Source of the DNA: Scytalidium lignicola
Taxonomy: Eukaryota > Ascomycota > Leotiomycetes
Reading direction: 5' to 3'
Length of the DNA stretch: 64,000 nt
Assembly: GCA_002812745.2 (NCBI GenBank)
Contig: NCSJ02000055.1
Coordinates: forward strand, 62,001 to 126,000
Every line of letters starts with the position of its first letter. Position 1 is the stretch's first letter. The notes under the pieces were generated by a model that did not search any database, was not told the origin of the DNA, and saw nothing but the letters and a program-made list of their open reading frames with translations. This document shows positions 12,109 through 22,077 of the stretch, piece after piece. Both the position numbers and the translations under genes were made by a program.

Positions 12109-12642
12109 GCAATAATTTAGCTGGTTGGTTTATGCGTAATCCGGAAGCTGGAGACGGTATTAATTCCGTACCAAAAGTACACAATTCATTAATGGTCAAA
12201 GTTATGAATTGCAACCTCTCCAAAGTGACGTTGACTAATATTTCGGTGCGCTTCCCTGGAAAACTTGACAGCTCACATTTTTTTCCCACCTGGCCGCACG
12301 GTGCGCGGGTGCCATCAGCCGCACCCGGGGATCCATCCGGGTTCGGTGCGAGATGATGGATTTGATATGTGTATGTGATATGATATGATAATTATGATAC
12401 CGTATCACTGACACACAGTACATAGGACGGAGGACGAGGACAAGATGCAACGGGACACGACCGGCCACAGGCTGCTCCGGCTTGGAGATACGGTAATTAC
12501 TACTACACATCTGCCACACGTTACTTGGATCTTCCTTCCTATTTATATAAATTATTATTACAGTACAACTAGACTAGAAACGAAATGCGTGCTAGCTGAA
12601 ACCGAAAGTGATACAATCACGTTTTATTAAAGAGGCGTTAAT

Positions 12643-12660
12643 AATCTACGTCCGTAGATT
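12643..12660. promoter_or_regulatory. Hairpin just downstream of the SDR stop codon
   Basis: Perfect 8-base inverted repeat (AATCTACG, two-base loop, CGTAGATT) lying 10 bases beyond the stop of the minus-strand dehydrogenase, within its expected 3' UTR. A role in mRNA 3' processing or stability is only inference. Confidence 0.4.
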
Positions 12661-12669
12661 CCAATTAAC

Positions 12670-13946
12670 TTATGTCAGTGTATATCCACCATCCGCACGG
12701 AGGTCAATGCCTTAGATATCACACATCAGTTAGCAAACCAGGGCAAAAAGATATATTTGATATTGATGGGGAAAGGCTCACCTGTAATGTAGCTGGATGC
12801 GTCCGACAGCAGGAACGTGACGGCTCCCATCAGATCCTCTGGTTGTCCCATCTTACCTTGCGGAATGAGGGATGTCCATTGCTGCTTGAGGTCTGGGTTG
12901 TCATCGAGAATTTTCTGGGTCCTGGTCACAAGTAAATTAGCATTTGACGCATCTTGTAAAACGCCACCAAGAATAGCACCCACAAGGCTGTTAGCATATA
13001 ACCCGGGCTCAGATTGTTCACTCGGATCCCGGCATGAGCCCATTCCACGGCCAAGCTGGCCGCAAGATGCCGAACCGCCGCCTTCGCAGCATTGTACGGC
13101 GCCTGGGGTTGCGGTACGTTGACAATGGATCCGGACATGGAGCCGATGAAGACCATGCTACCCTTTGCCTTGCGTTCCATCAAATGCTTCGCAATCCTTG
13201 TAGCAAACAAATATGTTCCATCCACGTTGACCCCCCACAGCTTTCGTACCCGATCCAGCGGGTAGTTGATAGCCTCGAAGTTCTCGGTGAACCCGGCCGA
13301 TGTGACGAGGTTATCGATTTTGCCGTGCTGCTCAATGATTGCGGCAATGGCAGCTTCTACAGACTCTTGAGACGAAACATCTGCAAAATGTGCTGTGACT
13401 TTGGGGACCCTAAACTCACAAATTAGCCATTGACATCTTCTAAGTCCTTTTCTACGTGGCTTACTTCTCGGTCCCTGGGTTCTCCTTCTTGAAAGCCTCA
13501 ACGAGGTTTGCGGCCTGTTTTTCTGCTTCTTCCTTGTTCAGATCTACGATGGCAACATCTGCACCGCTGATGACCATTGCTTGGCTCATCACAAGGCCCA
13601 AGCCTCGAGCTCCTCCAGTGACTACACCAACTCGTCCCTCAAGAGAGAACGATGCTAGTGTTCGTTTGAAGTGCAAACCTCCTCGCCCTTGCACCGGCTT
13701 GCTGGATGGAAGTTCTCCCTCTTCTGGATACTCAACCTGCACTGATGAGTCCGTTCGTGCAAAGGTTCCTTCTCCCAATTGAGCCGGTGTCGAGGTATTC
13801 AATGGCTGCTTGTCATCTTTTGCAGAGTGGGAGCTCACATGAAACCCCTTCTGGCCATTTGAGGACGATCCAACCTTCGTGGTGGAAGCAATTGGGAAGT
13901 TTCTTCCAGCACGATTTGCCGCCCTTAGAAGCTGCTGCCGAAGCAT
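12670..13946 (-). CDS. Mitochondrial-type short-chain dehydrogenase (D-arabinitol dehydrogenase / L-xylulose reductase-like)
   Basis: Four exons, 13946-13465, 13409-12984, 12921-12782 and 12710-12670, encode 362 residues. The first ~50 residues are rich in Arg, Ala and Ser with few acidic residues (MLRQQLLRAANRAGRNFP), which suggests a mitochondrial presequence. The classical SDR pattern follows: cofactor loop TGGARGLG, an acidic residue after the second strand (VDLN) favouring NAD, TSAG in place of NNAG, catalytic Ser in GSMSG, the YNAAK Tyr-Lys pair, and the terminal LRADGGYTLT. Fungal members of this subgroup oxidise or reduce polyols and ketoses such as arabinitol, xylulose or sorbose. 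Substrate cannot be fixed from sequence. The promoter is shared with the divergent His-rich gene. Confidence 0.88.
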
Positions 13947-14744
13947 TTTGGTTGGTCGAGTTTCTCCGAATCACTATGAACCAAGGTTAAGAGAGACTGG
14001 AGAAGAGACAAGAGGGCTGAGGAAAGGAGAGCTGCGAGGGGAGAAGATCCTGACTTTTTTATATATGGAAATCCTTCAGCTTTGGCGAGCTTAATAGGGA
14101 AGTGGAGTTTACACTGCAGAGCCTACTTGCTAGCATCGAAGATCATCTGACCCACCGACTTTGAGTGCCGAGATTCCCCTTCACTGGGCTCGAGCACTCG
14201 CGCGTCTAGACGATGAATAAGTGCACCCAGCGCTTAGCTAGTGAAGGAGAGGGGCAAATATATAAACATAGCACCGGTCAACACAGGTCCAAATCAGATA
14301 GTACATCATAAAACAGAGGTGCAGACCTAGAAGAGAATAAATCGGAGAACCCTGGTTTGCTTGCCACGGGGAAGGAAGAATTATCTTCCGCACTTCAAAG
14401 GCTAAGTGTCCCATTGTGGCCTTGTATCCTAAGGCAGCATAATTTAATGTTGATGAAAAGAGACCGGCGTCAATTTGCGACGACCATGCCCAGACTGACT
14501 CCGGCTATTTTTGGTGCACGGGCCAAAGCAGCCGTCGTCATCAGCCCGCTTTATTCGTCTCCTACGCGCCATCCATTGAAACCGTGCTCAAGGTATCACC
14601 ACCCCCCCTTCGCTCTCTTCCTCTCCTTACTGTACTGGGTAGCAGGCTTACTACATCCACTACATCCATAACATCCACAACGACATCGACTTTCATCTTT
14701 CCTTTGACTAGTTTTTCACGTCCTGACGACTTATTATCACCATC
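13947..14744. promoter_or_regulatory. Divergent promoter region, SDR / His-rich gene
   Basis: 0.8 kb between divergent genes. A TATA-like TTTTTATATATGG lies near 14055 and ATATATAAA near 14259. The plus strand from about 14590 to the ATG is CT-rich with ACATCCA repeats, as usual for a fungal 5' leader. No coding signal. Confidence 0.5.
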
Positions 14745-15887
14745 ATGTATTTGGCCTCGTTGGCTGGGGTCGCGGCCTTCGCGGCTCTAGGACAAGCCGT
14801 CTTACTTCCACCCACTCTAACTCCAGCCGACAAACCTATTGTCGAGGCACTACCTTTCGAACATAATGTTGAGAGTGAGACGCGCGCCTTTATCGTCGAC
14901 TGCCCTGGCTGTCCAGTTGCACTTCCTGATGCCGTCGGAGCCTTGCACAATGTCGCGGATCTGGAGAGCAGACTGGTATTGAATTTCACCATTGCTCATG
15001 ACGACGGAATCGACCGACTCCTTTTGAATGATGCTCAAATTTATCCAAATAACCCATCTGTGGCATCTTTACTTGGTCCCGTCACTGCCCGTCAGATAGT
15101 CAAATCGCCGAACCGTGAGCGCTTCTGGGATGACGTTGCAACCCCCAAGCTAGGCTATAAATTACTCATCGACCGACCCCCGTTAAGGCATCAGACGCAG
15201 CTTGACCTAGTCAACCTCAAGTTCCAGATTATCGAAGTTGGCGGTCAGTTTATCCATGGATTTGACGAGATCAATATTCGGCTTTTGGAGACTCTGTCCC
15301 AGAAGTTAATGATTGGAGGCCTCAAGGTTATACCTCAACACGCAACTTCGACTCCAAGTAAAGATGCAGAATGCAAGTCACTCCTTTGCAAATTGACAGC
15401 TATTTTGAACCATATGCATCCAAAGACCAAGGGTTGCGGCAGGAAATCGGGACAGCATTCTGAATTTGCTCACGGTAGACGGCCACACCATGCTAACCAT
15501 GACGACCATCCATCTCATAAGAACCATGGCGATCATGACGCCAACGGCCGGCATGACCATCACCAACAACACTACCAACAACATCACCATCATCACAGCC
15601 ATCACACTATGATCCGATTCGTGAAAGGAGTTGCTCTGCACGTTGTTGTTCCTCTCGCTATTGGAGTCATGGTAGGAATAACTGCTAGTTTCGTTGGCTT
15701 TCTTGCTGCTACTTTCGTTGTGTTCCTGTGGCGTCTCCTTTTCCGCCGCAACAGAGCTCCCGCATATGACCAAGTTCCACAGGAGGATACCGTTGCTGAG
15801 GAGTCTGAGAAATCTAAGATTGCCTTGCAAGAGGAGCAGATGGAGGCTCCTCCGGTATATGAGGAAGCCGTTGAGCCAAAGGCATGA
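14745..15887 (+). CDS. Secreted-pathway membrane protein with histidine-rich segment and PPxY motif
   Basis: Single exon, 380 residues. An N-terminal signal peptide (MYLASLAGVAAFAALGQA) leads a ~200-residue luminal or extracellular domain with two CxxC-like cysteines (DCPGCP) and a further pair (CKSLLCK). Next is a segment with 20 histidines in about 52 residues, including HHHHH. One transmembrane helix follows (about residues 290-325), ending in RRNR. A cytosolic tail of ~50 residues contains EAPPVYEEA, a PPxY motif of the kind bound by WW domains of Nedd4/Rsp5 ligases. The overall layout resembles uncharacterised Pezizomycotina proteins (DUF7728-like, from memory). Metal binding by the His segment and ubiquitin-controlled turnover are inferences. 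Confidence 0.85.
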   Translation: MYLASLAGVAAFAALGQAVLLPPTLTPADKPIVEALPFEHNVESETRAFIVDCPGCPVALPDAVGALHNVADLESRLVLNFTIAHDDGIDRLLLNDAQIYPNNPSVASLLGPVTARQIVKSPNRERFWDDVATPKLGYKLLIDRPPLRHQTQLDLVNLKFQIIEVGGQFIHGFDEINIRLLETLSQKLMIGGLKVIPQHATSTPSKDAECKSLLCKLTAILNHMHPKTKGCGRKSGQHSEFAHGRRPHHANHDDHPSHKNHGDHDANGRHDHHQQHYQQHHHHHSHHTMIRFVKGVALHVVVPLAIGVMVGITASFVGFLAATFVVFLWRLLFRRNRAPAYDQVPQEDTVAEESEKSKIALQEEQMEAPPVYEEAVEPKA

Positions 15888-16478
15888 GCTTGAAACCTAG
15901 GGAACTGGAGGGGAAATGGTAGTCTTAGTGAGATATGGTTAAAGAAATCTCAAGGTGGATAGGTGGTGGGGCTAGTCGATCCGTACCGCATACACACACA
16001 CACACACTCTCTCTCTTATGTAGTCATTGTACTTTTACTATTCTGAAATCCACAGCACTATATTTTCAAATTGAATTCTACTTGCAACGAAATGCTAGAT
16101 GACCAAAGTGAGAAGTTTCAGATTGTATTGCTTCGTGGGTAAAATAGGTTGCGCATACAAATTCTATGGATGCATTTATAAAACCGGCCTAACCTATTCT
16201 CGATTTTCCCACTGTAAAAAAAACTAGACGAAAAAAAATATACAGTAGCTTCAGGGTATCATGCAAGCTTCTCCCGCTAGAACAAACTGTTTCTGGACTT
16301 CATAGAGTATCCATCACCGAATTCGATAAGAGGCACATACAACAAATCACCCTGTAAAACCCCAAAAAGTATCTACGATACTCATNAAAAAAAGTCTGTA
16401 GAAGTAATTTTTTGTCTCTTCCTTATTAATCTATTAATGAAAAGAGGTTCAGGTTTGAATATCTCTTTCTTTCAAAGT
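15888..16478. other. Intergenic, convergent 3' regions
   Basis: 0.59 kb between converging genes. Contains an AC run followed by a TC run at about 15992-16015 and an N at 16386 before poly-A. No gene seen. Confidence 0.6.
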
Positions 16479-18366
16479 TCAAGATTTTGGGCTGCTCATG
16501 GCACCTCCGCCACCTCGTTTCATCAGACCCGCAAAGAAAGATGCGAGCGCTTCATTCTGAGTCTTGCCATCCGCTGTTCCACTGGGTGTGGCTGATTCAG
16601 GAGATGTATAATTATTCCGATCCTGTGATTGCGTAATCAGTATCAAATTTCCAAGGTTTTATAAAACATCAAAGATGGGCAGGGAGGGATGATTACCTTC
16701 AATCTTTGCAACATGTCATCAGCATCTACTTGAATTCCACCCATGTTGAATTGAACCGGTCCAATATGTTCATTGACACGTCCTTCCTCCACCACGCTTT
16801 CATCGCCCGTAACGCCAGTAGTTAGTGCTTGCCTACCAGTACCCAACCTACTACTATCCATCCCAGATGTGTCGGCAGTTTGACGAAGCTTTTCCAGAAA
16901 CTCCAGCTGCGTTGCTAAGAAAGCTTGGGGTTCAACACTTGAGACCTCGAGGCTAAATCCATCGTTCTCGGTAGATGTAGTCCGCAAGGAATCAAGACTA
17001 GGATCACGAATCACATCCTCATACGCTGCAACAGCTCCTTCAGCAACAGGAGATCCCTCAGAACCATCTGATGTACCATTGGTTTGACCATTTGTTGTTA
17101 CATCTGAAGACTCTTCAATATCCAGTGACCATCCTCGACTCACAGCTTCCACATCAAAGCCTTCTCTGAGTACTCGAATTTTACCCCACGAGTCCCAATT
17201 CACAGGAACTACCACCTTGTCTCGGTCAATCACGTTGTGCTTTAGAGGTTGTCGCTTGAGTAATGAATGTATTCCGAGCGATGTGTGTATGAGGCTGGGT
17301 AATGGGCTGGTAACCGACGGAATTGTATAGATGAGAGAAGCACCATCTATTGGTTAATATGTTAGCCAATTCGGAAGTTGTACTAATCATAACACTACGT
17401 ATATACATACGTTTTAACAATACAGTTCTTAGGAACTGTAAGACAAAATCAAACTCCTCTTCTCTCCAGGCGCGTTCCTTTTCAAGAGCTTCGATTCTAT
17501 CGGACTAATCACAAAAGTCAGCGATAGTCTGGTATTGAGGGTTTGTTCGATGGTTCTCACATTTTGACAAATAACACATAACGGCAATCCTAATGCTTCA
17601 TCCCACTCCCCAGGTCCCAAAGGTAGGCTAACATCTCCCTCGGTCCCACCACTGGTGCCACCAGTGTCAAGGTTATTTGAACTTCGTCCCCTATCCCTCC
17701 ATCTAATCATAACTTCTTCCATTTTCTCTTTGGAATCATCATCCAAGGATACTAGCAAAGTTCTGAGGAGTCTTATCCATGCTCGCAGTTCTCGGAGCCA
17801 GAACCATGGTTGTGACCAATCTAACAGTATTACTATAAGTGTGTTCGGAATGGTTTGTGGTGTGAGAAGTGGTTGGAGAAGAGGGGCAAATGACGGTGAG
17901 GGATCGGCGAGAAGGTATATAGAGAGGCGCGCAAGAATATCTAGTAGTAATCAGCGTTCCTTCCTATTTTCTTTTCTGGTATTTTCTGGTATGTACCTTC
18001 CTGATCGGCATCCAGAACATCGCGATATGTATAACCAAGTGCGTAATTGTTGGCTATGGGAGGCTGCCGAGCAGATTGCCGATCTTGCTTTCTTGTATCA
18101 CTAATGGATAGCGACTCGAGAAATTCCCTTTGAGAATCCGATGTTCCTCCTGCGGAAATATCAGCAAAGTACAAAATGATAGTGGAGTTGCTACATTTCT
18201 AACCTAGAACGAGTATACTTTTCTCCGGCAACCGTTTTCCGTTCGCGACCCCATCGAGCATTGACGACCACATGTCCTTCTTGGACTCTGCGCTCTTCGG
18301 TCTGTCATGATCACTAGATGTTGAAACTTGCGTATACGTAGAGGCCCTATTGTTAGAGGAGAGCAT
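16479..18366 (-). CDS. Cytoplasmic dynein light intermediate chain
   Basis: Six exons, 18366-18204, 18149-17997, 17940-17561, 17504-17411, 17346-16697 and 16622-16479, encode 527 residues. The family pattern is clear: VLGGTSDSQREFLESL at the P-loop position, PPIANNYALGYTYRDV, a block with LLDWSQPWFWLRELRAWI, PVNWDSWGKIRVLREGF, and a C-terminal helix near NEALASFFAGLMKRG, the region used for adaptor contact in LICs. The protein links the dynein heavy chain to cargo adaptors. The P-loop lacks the GKS/T that vertebrate LIC1 keeps, so nucleotide hydrolysis is unlikely; I recall this as usual in fungal LICs. The gene is divergent from IST3. Confidence 0.92.
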
Positions 18367-18698
18367 TATGATATAGCTTTTAGGACCCCTAGCTCAGGAG
18401 GTCTGGATCTGGTGGTTTCCACAAGGTCGTGCTCCTGAGGTTTTGCAGCCCGGTTCTAACAGTGTATATTAATGTTTCCATACATCTGCTACAGCTGTTG
18501 TAGTACGGAATTTGCAAGATATAGCTGGTTTGGCGTCTTTGTCAAGACGGTTTGACGTTTCTCGCTCATAAAGTTAGATCTACCTACTTTGAGACACGCG
18601 AGGCGCGGCCGCGTCCGCTGCAAGGCCAACATTAAAACTTGTAGCCTTGCGTAAAAACACAAGAATATAACCAAAAATTGCCATAACACAACATAAAT
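18367..18698. promoter_or_regulatory. Divergent promoter, dynein LIC / IST3
   Basis: 332 bases between the two start codons must contain both promoters. No clear TATA box or repeated motif seen. Confidence 0.5.
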
Positions 18699-19622
18699 AT
18701 GAACGGTATTAGGGCAATACAAGAGCTCAACAAGCGTGAGCTTGAGAACGGCGTGTAAGTCAGCTACCCCAGCATCTATGTCAATTGCGCTTTACTAATA
18801 GAAGTAGTTCTCCAGAAGCATCATGGCACACTGATTATCGCGATACCGCATATATATACATTGGCGGCCTCCCGTTTGAAATATCCGAGGGAGATATAAT
18901 TACTATATTTTCGCAGTTTGGCGAGCCAACNTTTTGTTAAGCTTGTTCGAGACAAAGAAACCGGCAAGTCTCGAGGCTTTGCATTCTTAAAGTATGAAGA
19001 CCAGCGTAGCACTGATCTCGCTGTTGACAATCTGGGAGGTGCGGTTATTATGGGCAGAACATTGAAGGTGGATCACACAAGATACAAGAAACGAGATGAT
19101 GAGGAAGAGGAAGGCGATAATGCAATTATGACTACGAGGCCAGACGAAGATGGCGATAGTAAGAGAACAAGACGTGATGATAGCGAAAGTCAGAGCGAGA
19201 GTGAGGACGGGAGGCCGATACTACTAGAAGAACGAGAGTTGGCAGCACTCATCCGAGATCATGATGATGATGATCCTATGAAGTCTTTTTTGATTCAAGA
19301 GAAGAAAGAGGAGGTGGCGGCAGCATTGGCGAAAGTTAAGCATAAGAAACAGGGCGAAAAGCCTGAGAGGTCTCGAAAGCATCGACATCACCATAGATCA
19401 AGTCGGCCAGATAGGAAGTACGACGAAGCTGAAGATAAACGTCGTTCTCGACATGTAAGAGAACATCGTAGGAATTCTGACGAGAGGCATAGTGATGATA
19501 GGGGGCCGGATGAGAAAACACAACATAGTAGATCCAGCAGACATGACAGACACACACCAGAGGAATATGGTTTACATAGACGACATCATCGTCGTGACAG
19601 CAGGGATAGATCACCAAGATAG
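18699..19622 (+). CDS. IST3: U2 snRNP / RES-complex RNA-binding protein IST3 (Snu17, RBMX2)
   Basis: Two exons, 18699-18754 and 18808-19622. The N-terminus ([19 protein letters not shown], then [15 protein letters not shown]) is the conserved IST3 lead-in to one RRM with RNP2 IYIGGL and RNP1 [10 protein letters not shown]. An acidic stretch and an RS/RH-rich tail follow. IST3 acts in pre-mRNA splicing and retention with Bud13 and Pml1. The N at 18931 lies in the RRM; read as a base it shifts the frame into a TAA a few codons later, but dropping it gives [16 protein letters not shown] in frame. I therefore read the N as an inserted placeholder, not a real mutation; the intact protein is then 289 residues. 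Confidence 0.92.
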
Positions 19623-19851
19623 GGCAATCAGTGACAAATTAATAAGTGATTACTCGTTCTCCAGCGAGGGAATCAATCATCTAACTTGTGATATTCTCTT
19701 ACAACCCTGGCTACGAGTTGCTGAATATCTACGGCTATACAACATAACAGCCTAGCATGCATTTGACCGCCCAATATTGTTCACTCCCAAGACCCTATAA
19801 TATTGCGCCCCGCTAAATAATAAAGAACGCCGCTAACACGTATGAACCGTC

Positions 19852-21241
19852 TCAATTTACGCCCAGATATCTCTTCCAACCATCCCGCATACATACCCGT
19901 TTACCGTCTCTATCTTCGGCAATAATAAACTTCTCCCATCGAGCATCTCGCCCGGCACCCACTATTACAATGCTTTGATCGCTTGTCCACCCAATGATTC
20001 CCTTTGGTAGCCGGGAGCTTGGATCAATTGATGAATTCGATGAAGGTCCGTAGACAGTCTCATCGCCTATTTCAAAATGTGTGGAAGCAAATGAATATAC
20101 GTCAGAGAAGACTCGTGGAAGGAGTGGGATTCGTCCTAAAACTCCCCATTTCTGGCTGGGATCAGTATCACCTAGAATGGGACTCCCGCCTGGTCCAGGT
20201 GAATTTAATCGTCTACCTCCACTCGTTGACTCAACCCGGGAAGGTTTTGAAGGGTGAGGAATATCAAAGATATGGAGAGTAGATTTATCCGAGGTAACCG
20301 CAAGGAGCTGACCTGAGGGAGAGATCGCAACGGAGTATATACTTGCTTGGTCCACGCCACGCCTTAGCTCAGCAAGACGAGCACAGCTATTAGTCGCGAA
20401 GACTCGAATGAGTGTGCCCTAGATAACAACTTAGTTTTGTTGGCTTAATATTTACTCAATGTGTGCATTATCGTACCATTTCACTAGCTGTTGCCAGAAG
20501 TTCTCCATCTGCGCTTATTTCAATAGCTCTTAGTGGGCTCCCATGAGCCGGAATAATACTGACATTGCCAGTAGAGAGTTCCACAAGCTGTACTTGTCCT
20601 GGAGTTCTTCCAGGAAATGCCAGGAGCTTATGTGAAAGGCAACATAAACCAAGTGGGTTATCTGCGGTCTCAAATACAGCCCATAATTCCGGCGGACTTT
20701 GGAAGCTGTACACGCGGACACTATGGTCAAGGGCGATAACGATGTGAGTCCTGGATAATCGGACACTGCGCACAACTGTAAGAACCGGAAGCTGAAGAGC
20801 CGCTTTTTGTTTCGCATCGTCCCAGATAATAACCTGTATAATCCATAAGTTGCTGCCTTTTAAGATCCAAGCTAATACCAACTTCCCTTGTTCTGAGCGA
20901 ACTTCGGTTGCTTCCCTCCTCCAACGAGCGCTATAAAGTTGGCCTTGCCGAGCATCTGCACATGGCCTATTCCGGCATTGAAATCTATTCAGGCTCAGCA
21001 TAAATGCTTTAACAAAGGATAGGTATCGGCAGGTACCGCGAGATACTCGGAGCTGGCATGGCTCAGAATTAAAGACTAGGTTACAAATATGAGCTTCTCC
21101 GGTCTTGGGGGGGATATTGAACAGAAACATACTGCAGAACCCTGTATCAAGCCCAACAGCGAAGCAGCTGGCATCCTGGTTGAAGGATGCTGATAGTGCC
21201 ACTGGATTACTTGTACTCTCTATCACCGGCCTGGTATTCAT
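19852..21241 (-). CDS. HSV2: PROPPIN, HSV2-type phosphoinositide-binding WD40 protein
   Basis: Five exons, 21241-21133, 21075-21037, 20984-20887, 20833-20477 and 20418-19852, encode 389 residues. SASFNQDASCFAVGLDTGF at the start, IIWDDAKQKAA, and the phosphoinositide-binding LRRG (residues 219-222) mark an Atg18/Hsv2 propeller. HSV2 binds PtdIns3P and PtdIns(3,5)P2 and serves micronucleophagy or endosomal roles. LRRG instead of FRRG and the short length favour HSV2 over ATG18. The third intron starts with GG (GGAAGT) where GT is expected, yet the flanking exons match the family exactly (QNK joined to VIIWDD). Reading through all introns also stays partly open, which explains a long continuous frame here. 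Whether the GG donor is real or an error is unresolved. Confidence 0.87.
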
Positions 21242-22077
21242 GTTGGCGGGTTTGAGCTGGTGAAGCGCAAGTCTGGATCCTCAACAGAGAAGCAGTACCT
21301 CTACCTCCACTGGTCACGCGCAAAGCTATTACCGTTTGCCCGGTTTCCACGATTTTGACATGACCATTATTTAGGGGCTAATATCAAGCACTCTCAAGCA
21401 TGTAATGCTGTGGCAGCCGGTGTTGGATTACGATTTATCAGTTGTGAGCTGTTCGCCGTTTATCTGAGCTCGCGAGCTTGTATGGACAAAAATAGCGGGA
21501 GTCAATTTGCAGCAGTCATAGTAAACTTGATTCCCGCGACTATTTGTATGCATTAAAGCGGGACACGCCGTTTCTAGCTGCGGTTTACTTGTACTTACGT
21601 ACAGCACCCAAAAAGTGATACAGTCGAGGCGCTCACGCCGCTCTAAGGTCCGTGATCGATATGTTGTGGCCTTGTTTATTAGGTGCAGAAGCTATCAGAT
21701 GGGGCTGTCAGCTCGATAAATGCGAGGGAATAATTCTTTAAACATAGACTAATATATTTGTCTACCTGTCTTTGGCATAGAGTCTATAAGTATCTAGTTT
21801 GACAAATTATAAATATTTGTTGAGTTCTGATCTACCTTGATCAACTATCTATTTGGCTTGATTGGGCTTCCCCAGGTACGAACCTTACTCCTAAACGCCT
21901 CTCGCTAATTTCCGACTCCCCCTGAACCCTCGAAATAATCCGTCGCTCCAAATTCGCGACTTCCTCACCGTACAATACACGTCCCTTTATTCAGTCAGCC
22001 TCCTCTTCCTTATTCATATCTTCTGAGGCTCCAGATATATTGACGACTTTGGCGGTTTTTCCTGAGTCTTCGTCACC
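21242..22077. promoter_or_regulatory. Divergent promoter region, HSV2 / septin CDC11
   Basis: 0.84 kb between divergent start codons. AT-rich around 21715-21870, CT-rich just before the septin ATG. No gene seen. Confidence 0.5.

Larger units (their letters stand above)
9314..12669. other. Long gene-free interval upstream of the DUF1752 gene
   Basis: 3.36 kb with no supportable coding gene. The plus strand at about 10080-10450 is purine-rich, so CT-rich on the strand of the DUF1752 gene, consistent with a long promoter or leader starting about 1 kb upstream of its ATG. Plus-strand CT-rich tracts at 11070-11135 and 11510-11570 have no plus-strand gene after them. Ns at 11106 and 12088 sit at repeats. 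Confidence 0.5.

Noticed and set aside
18918..18945. IST3 pseudogene with a stop in the RRM
   Set aside because: The shift comes only from the N at 18931; without it the RRM and RS tail are intact.
20468..21241. Continuous 257-codon frame in HSV2
   Set aside because: Reads through three introns, two of which shift the frame in the middle; the spliced product matches PROPPINs far better.
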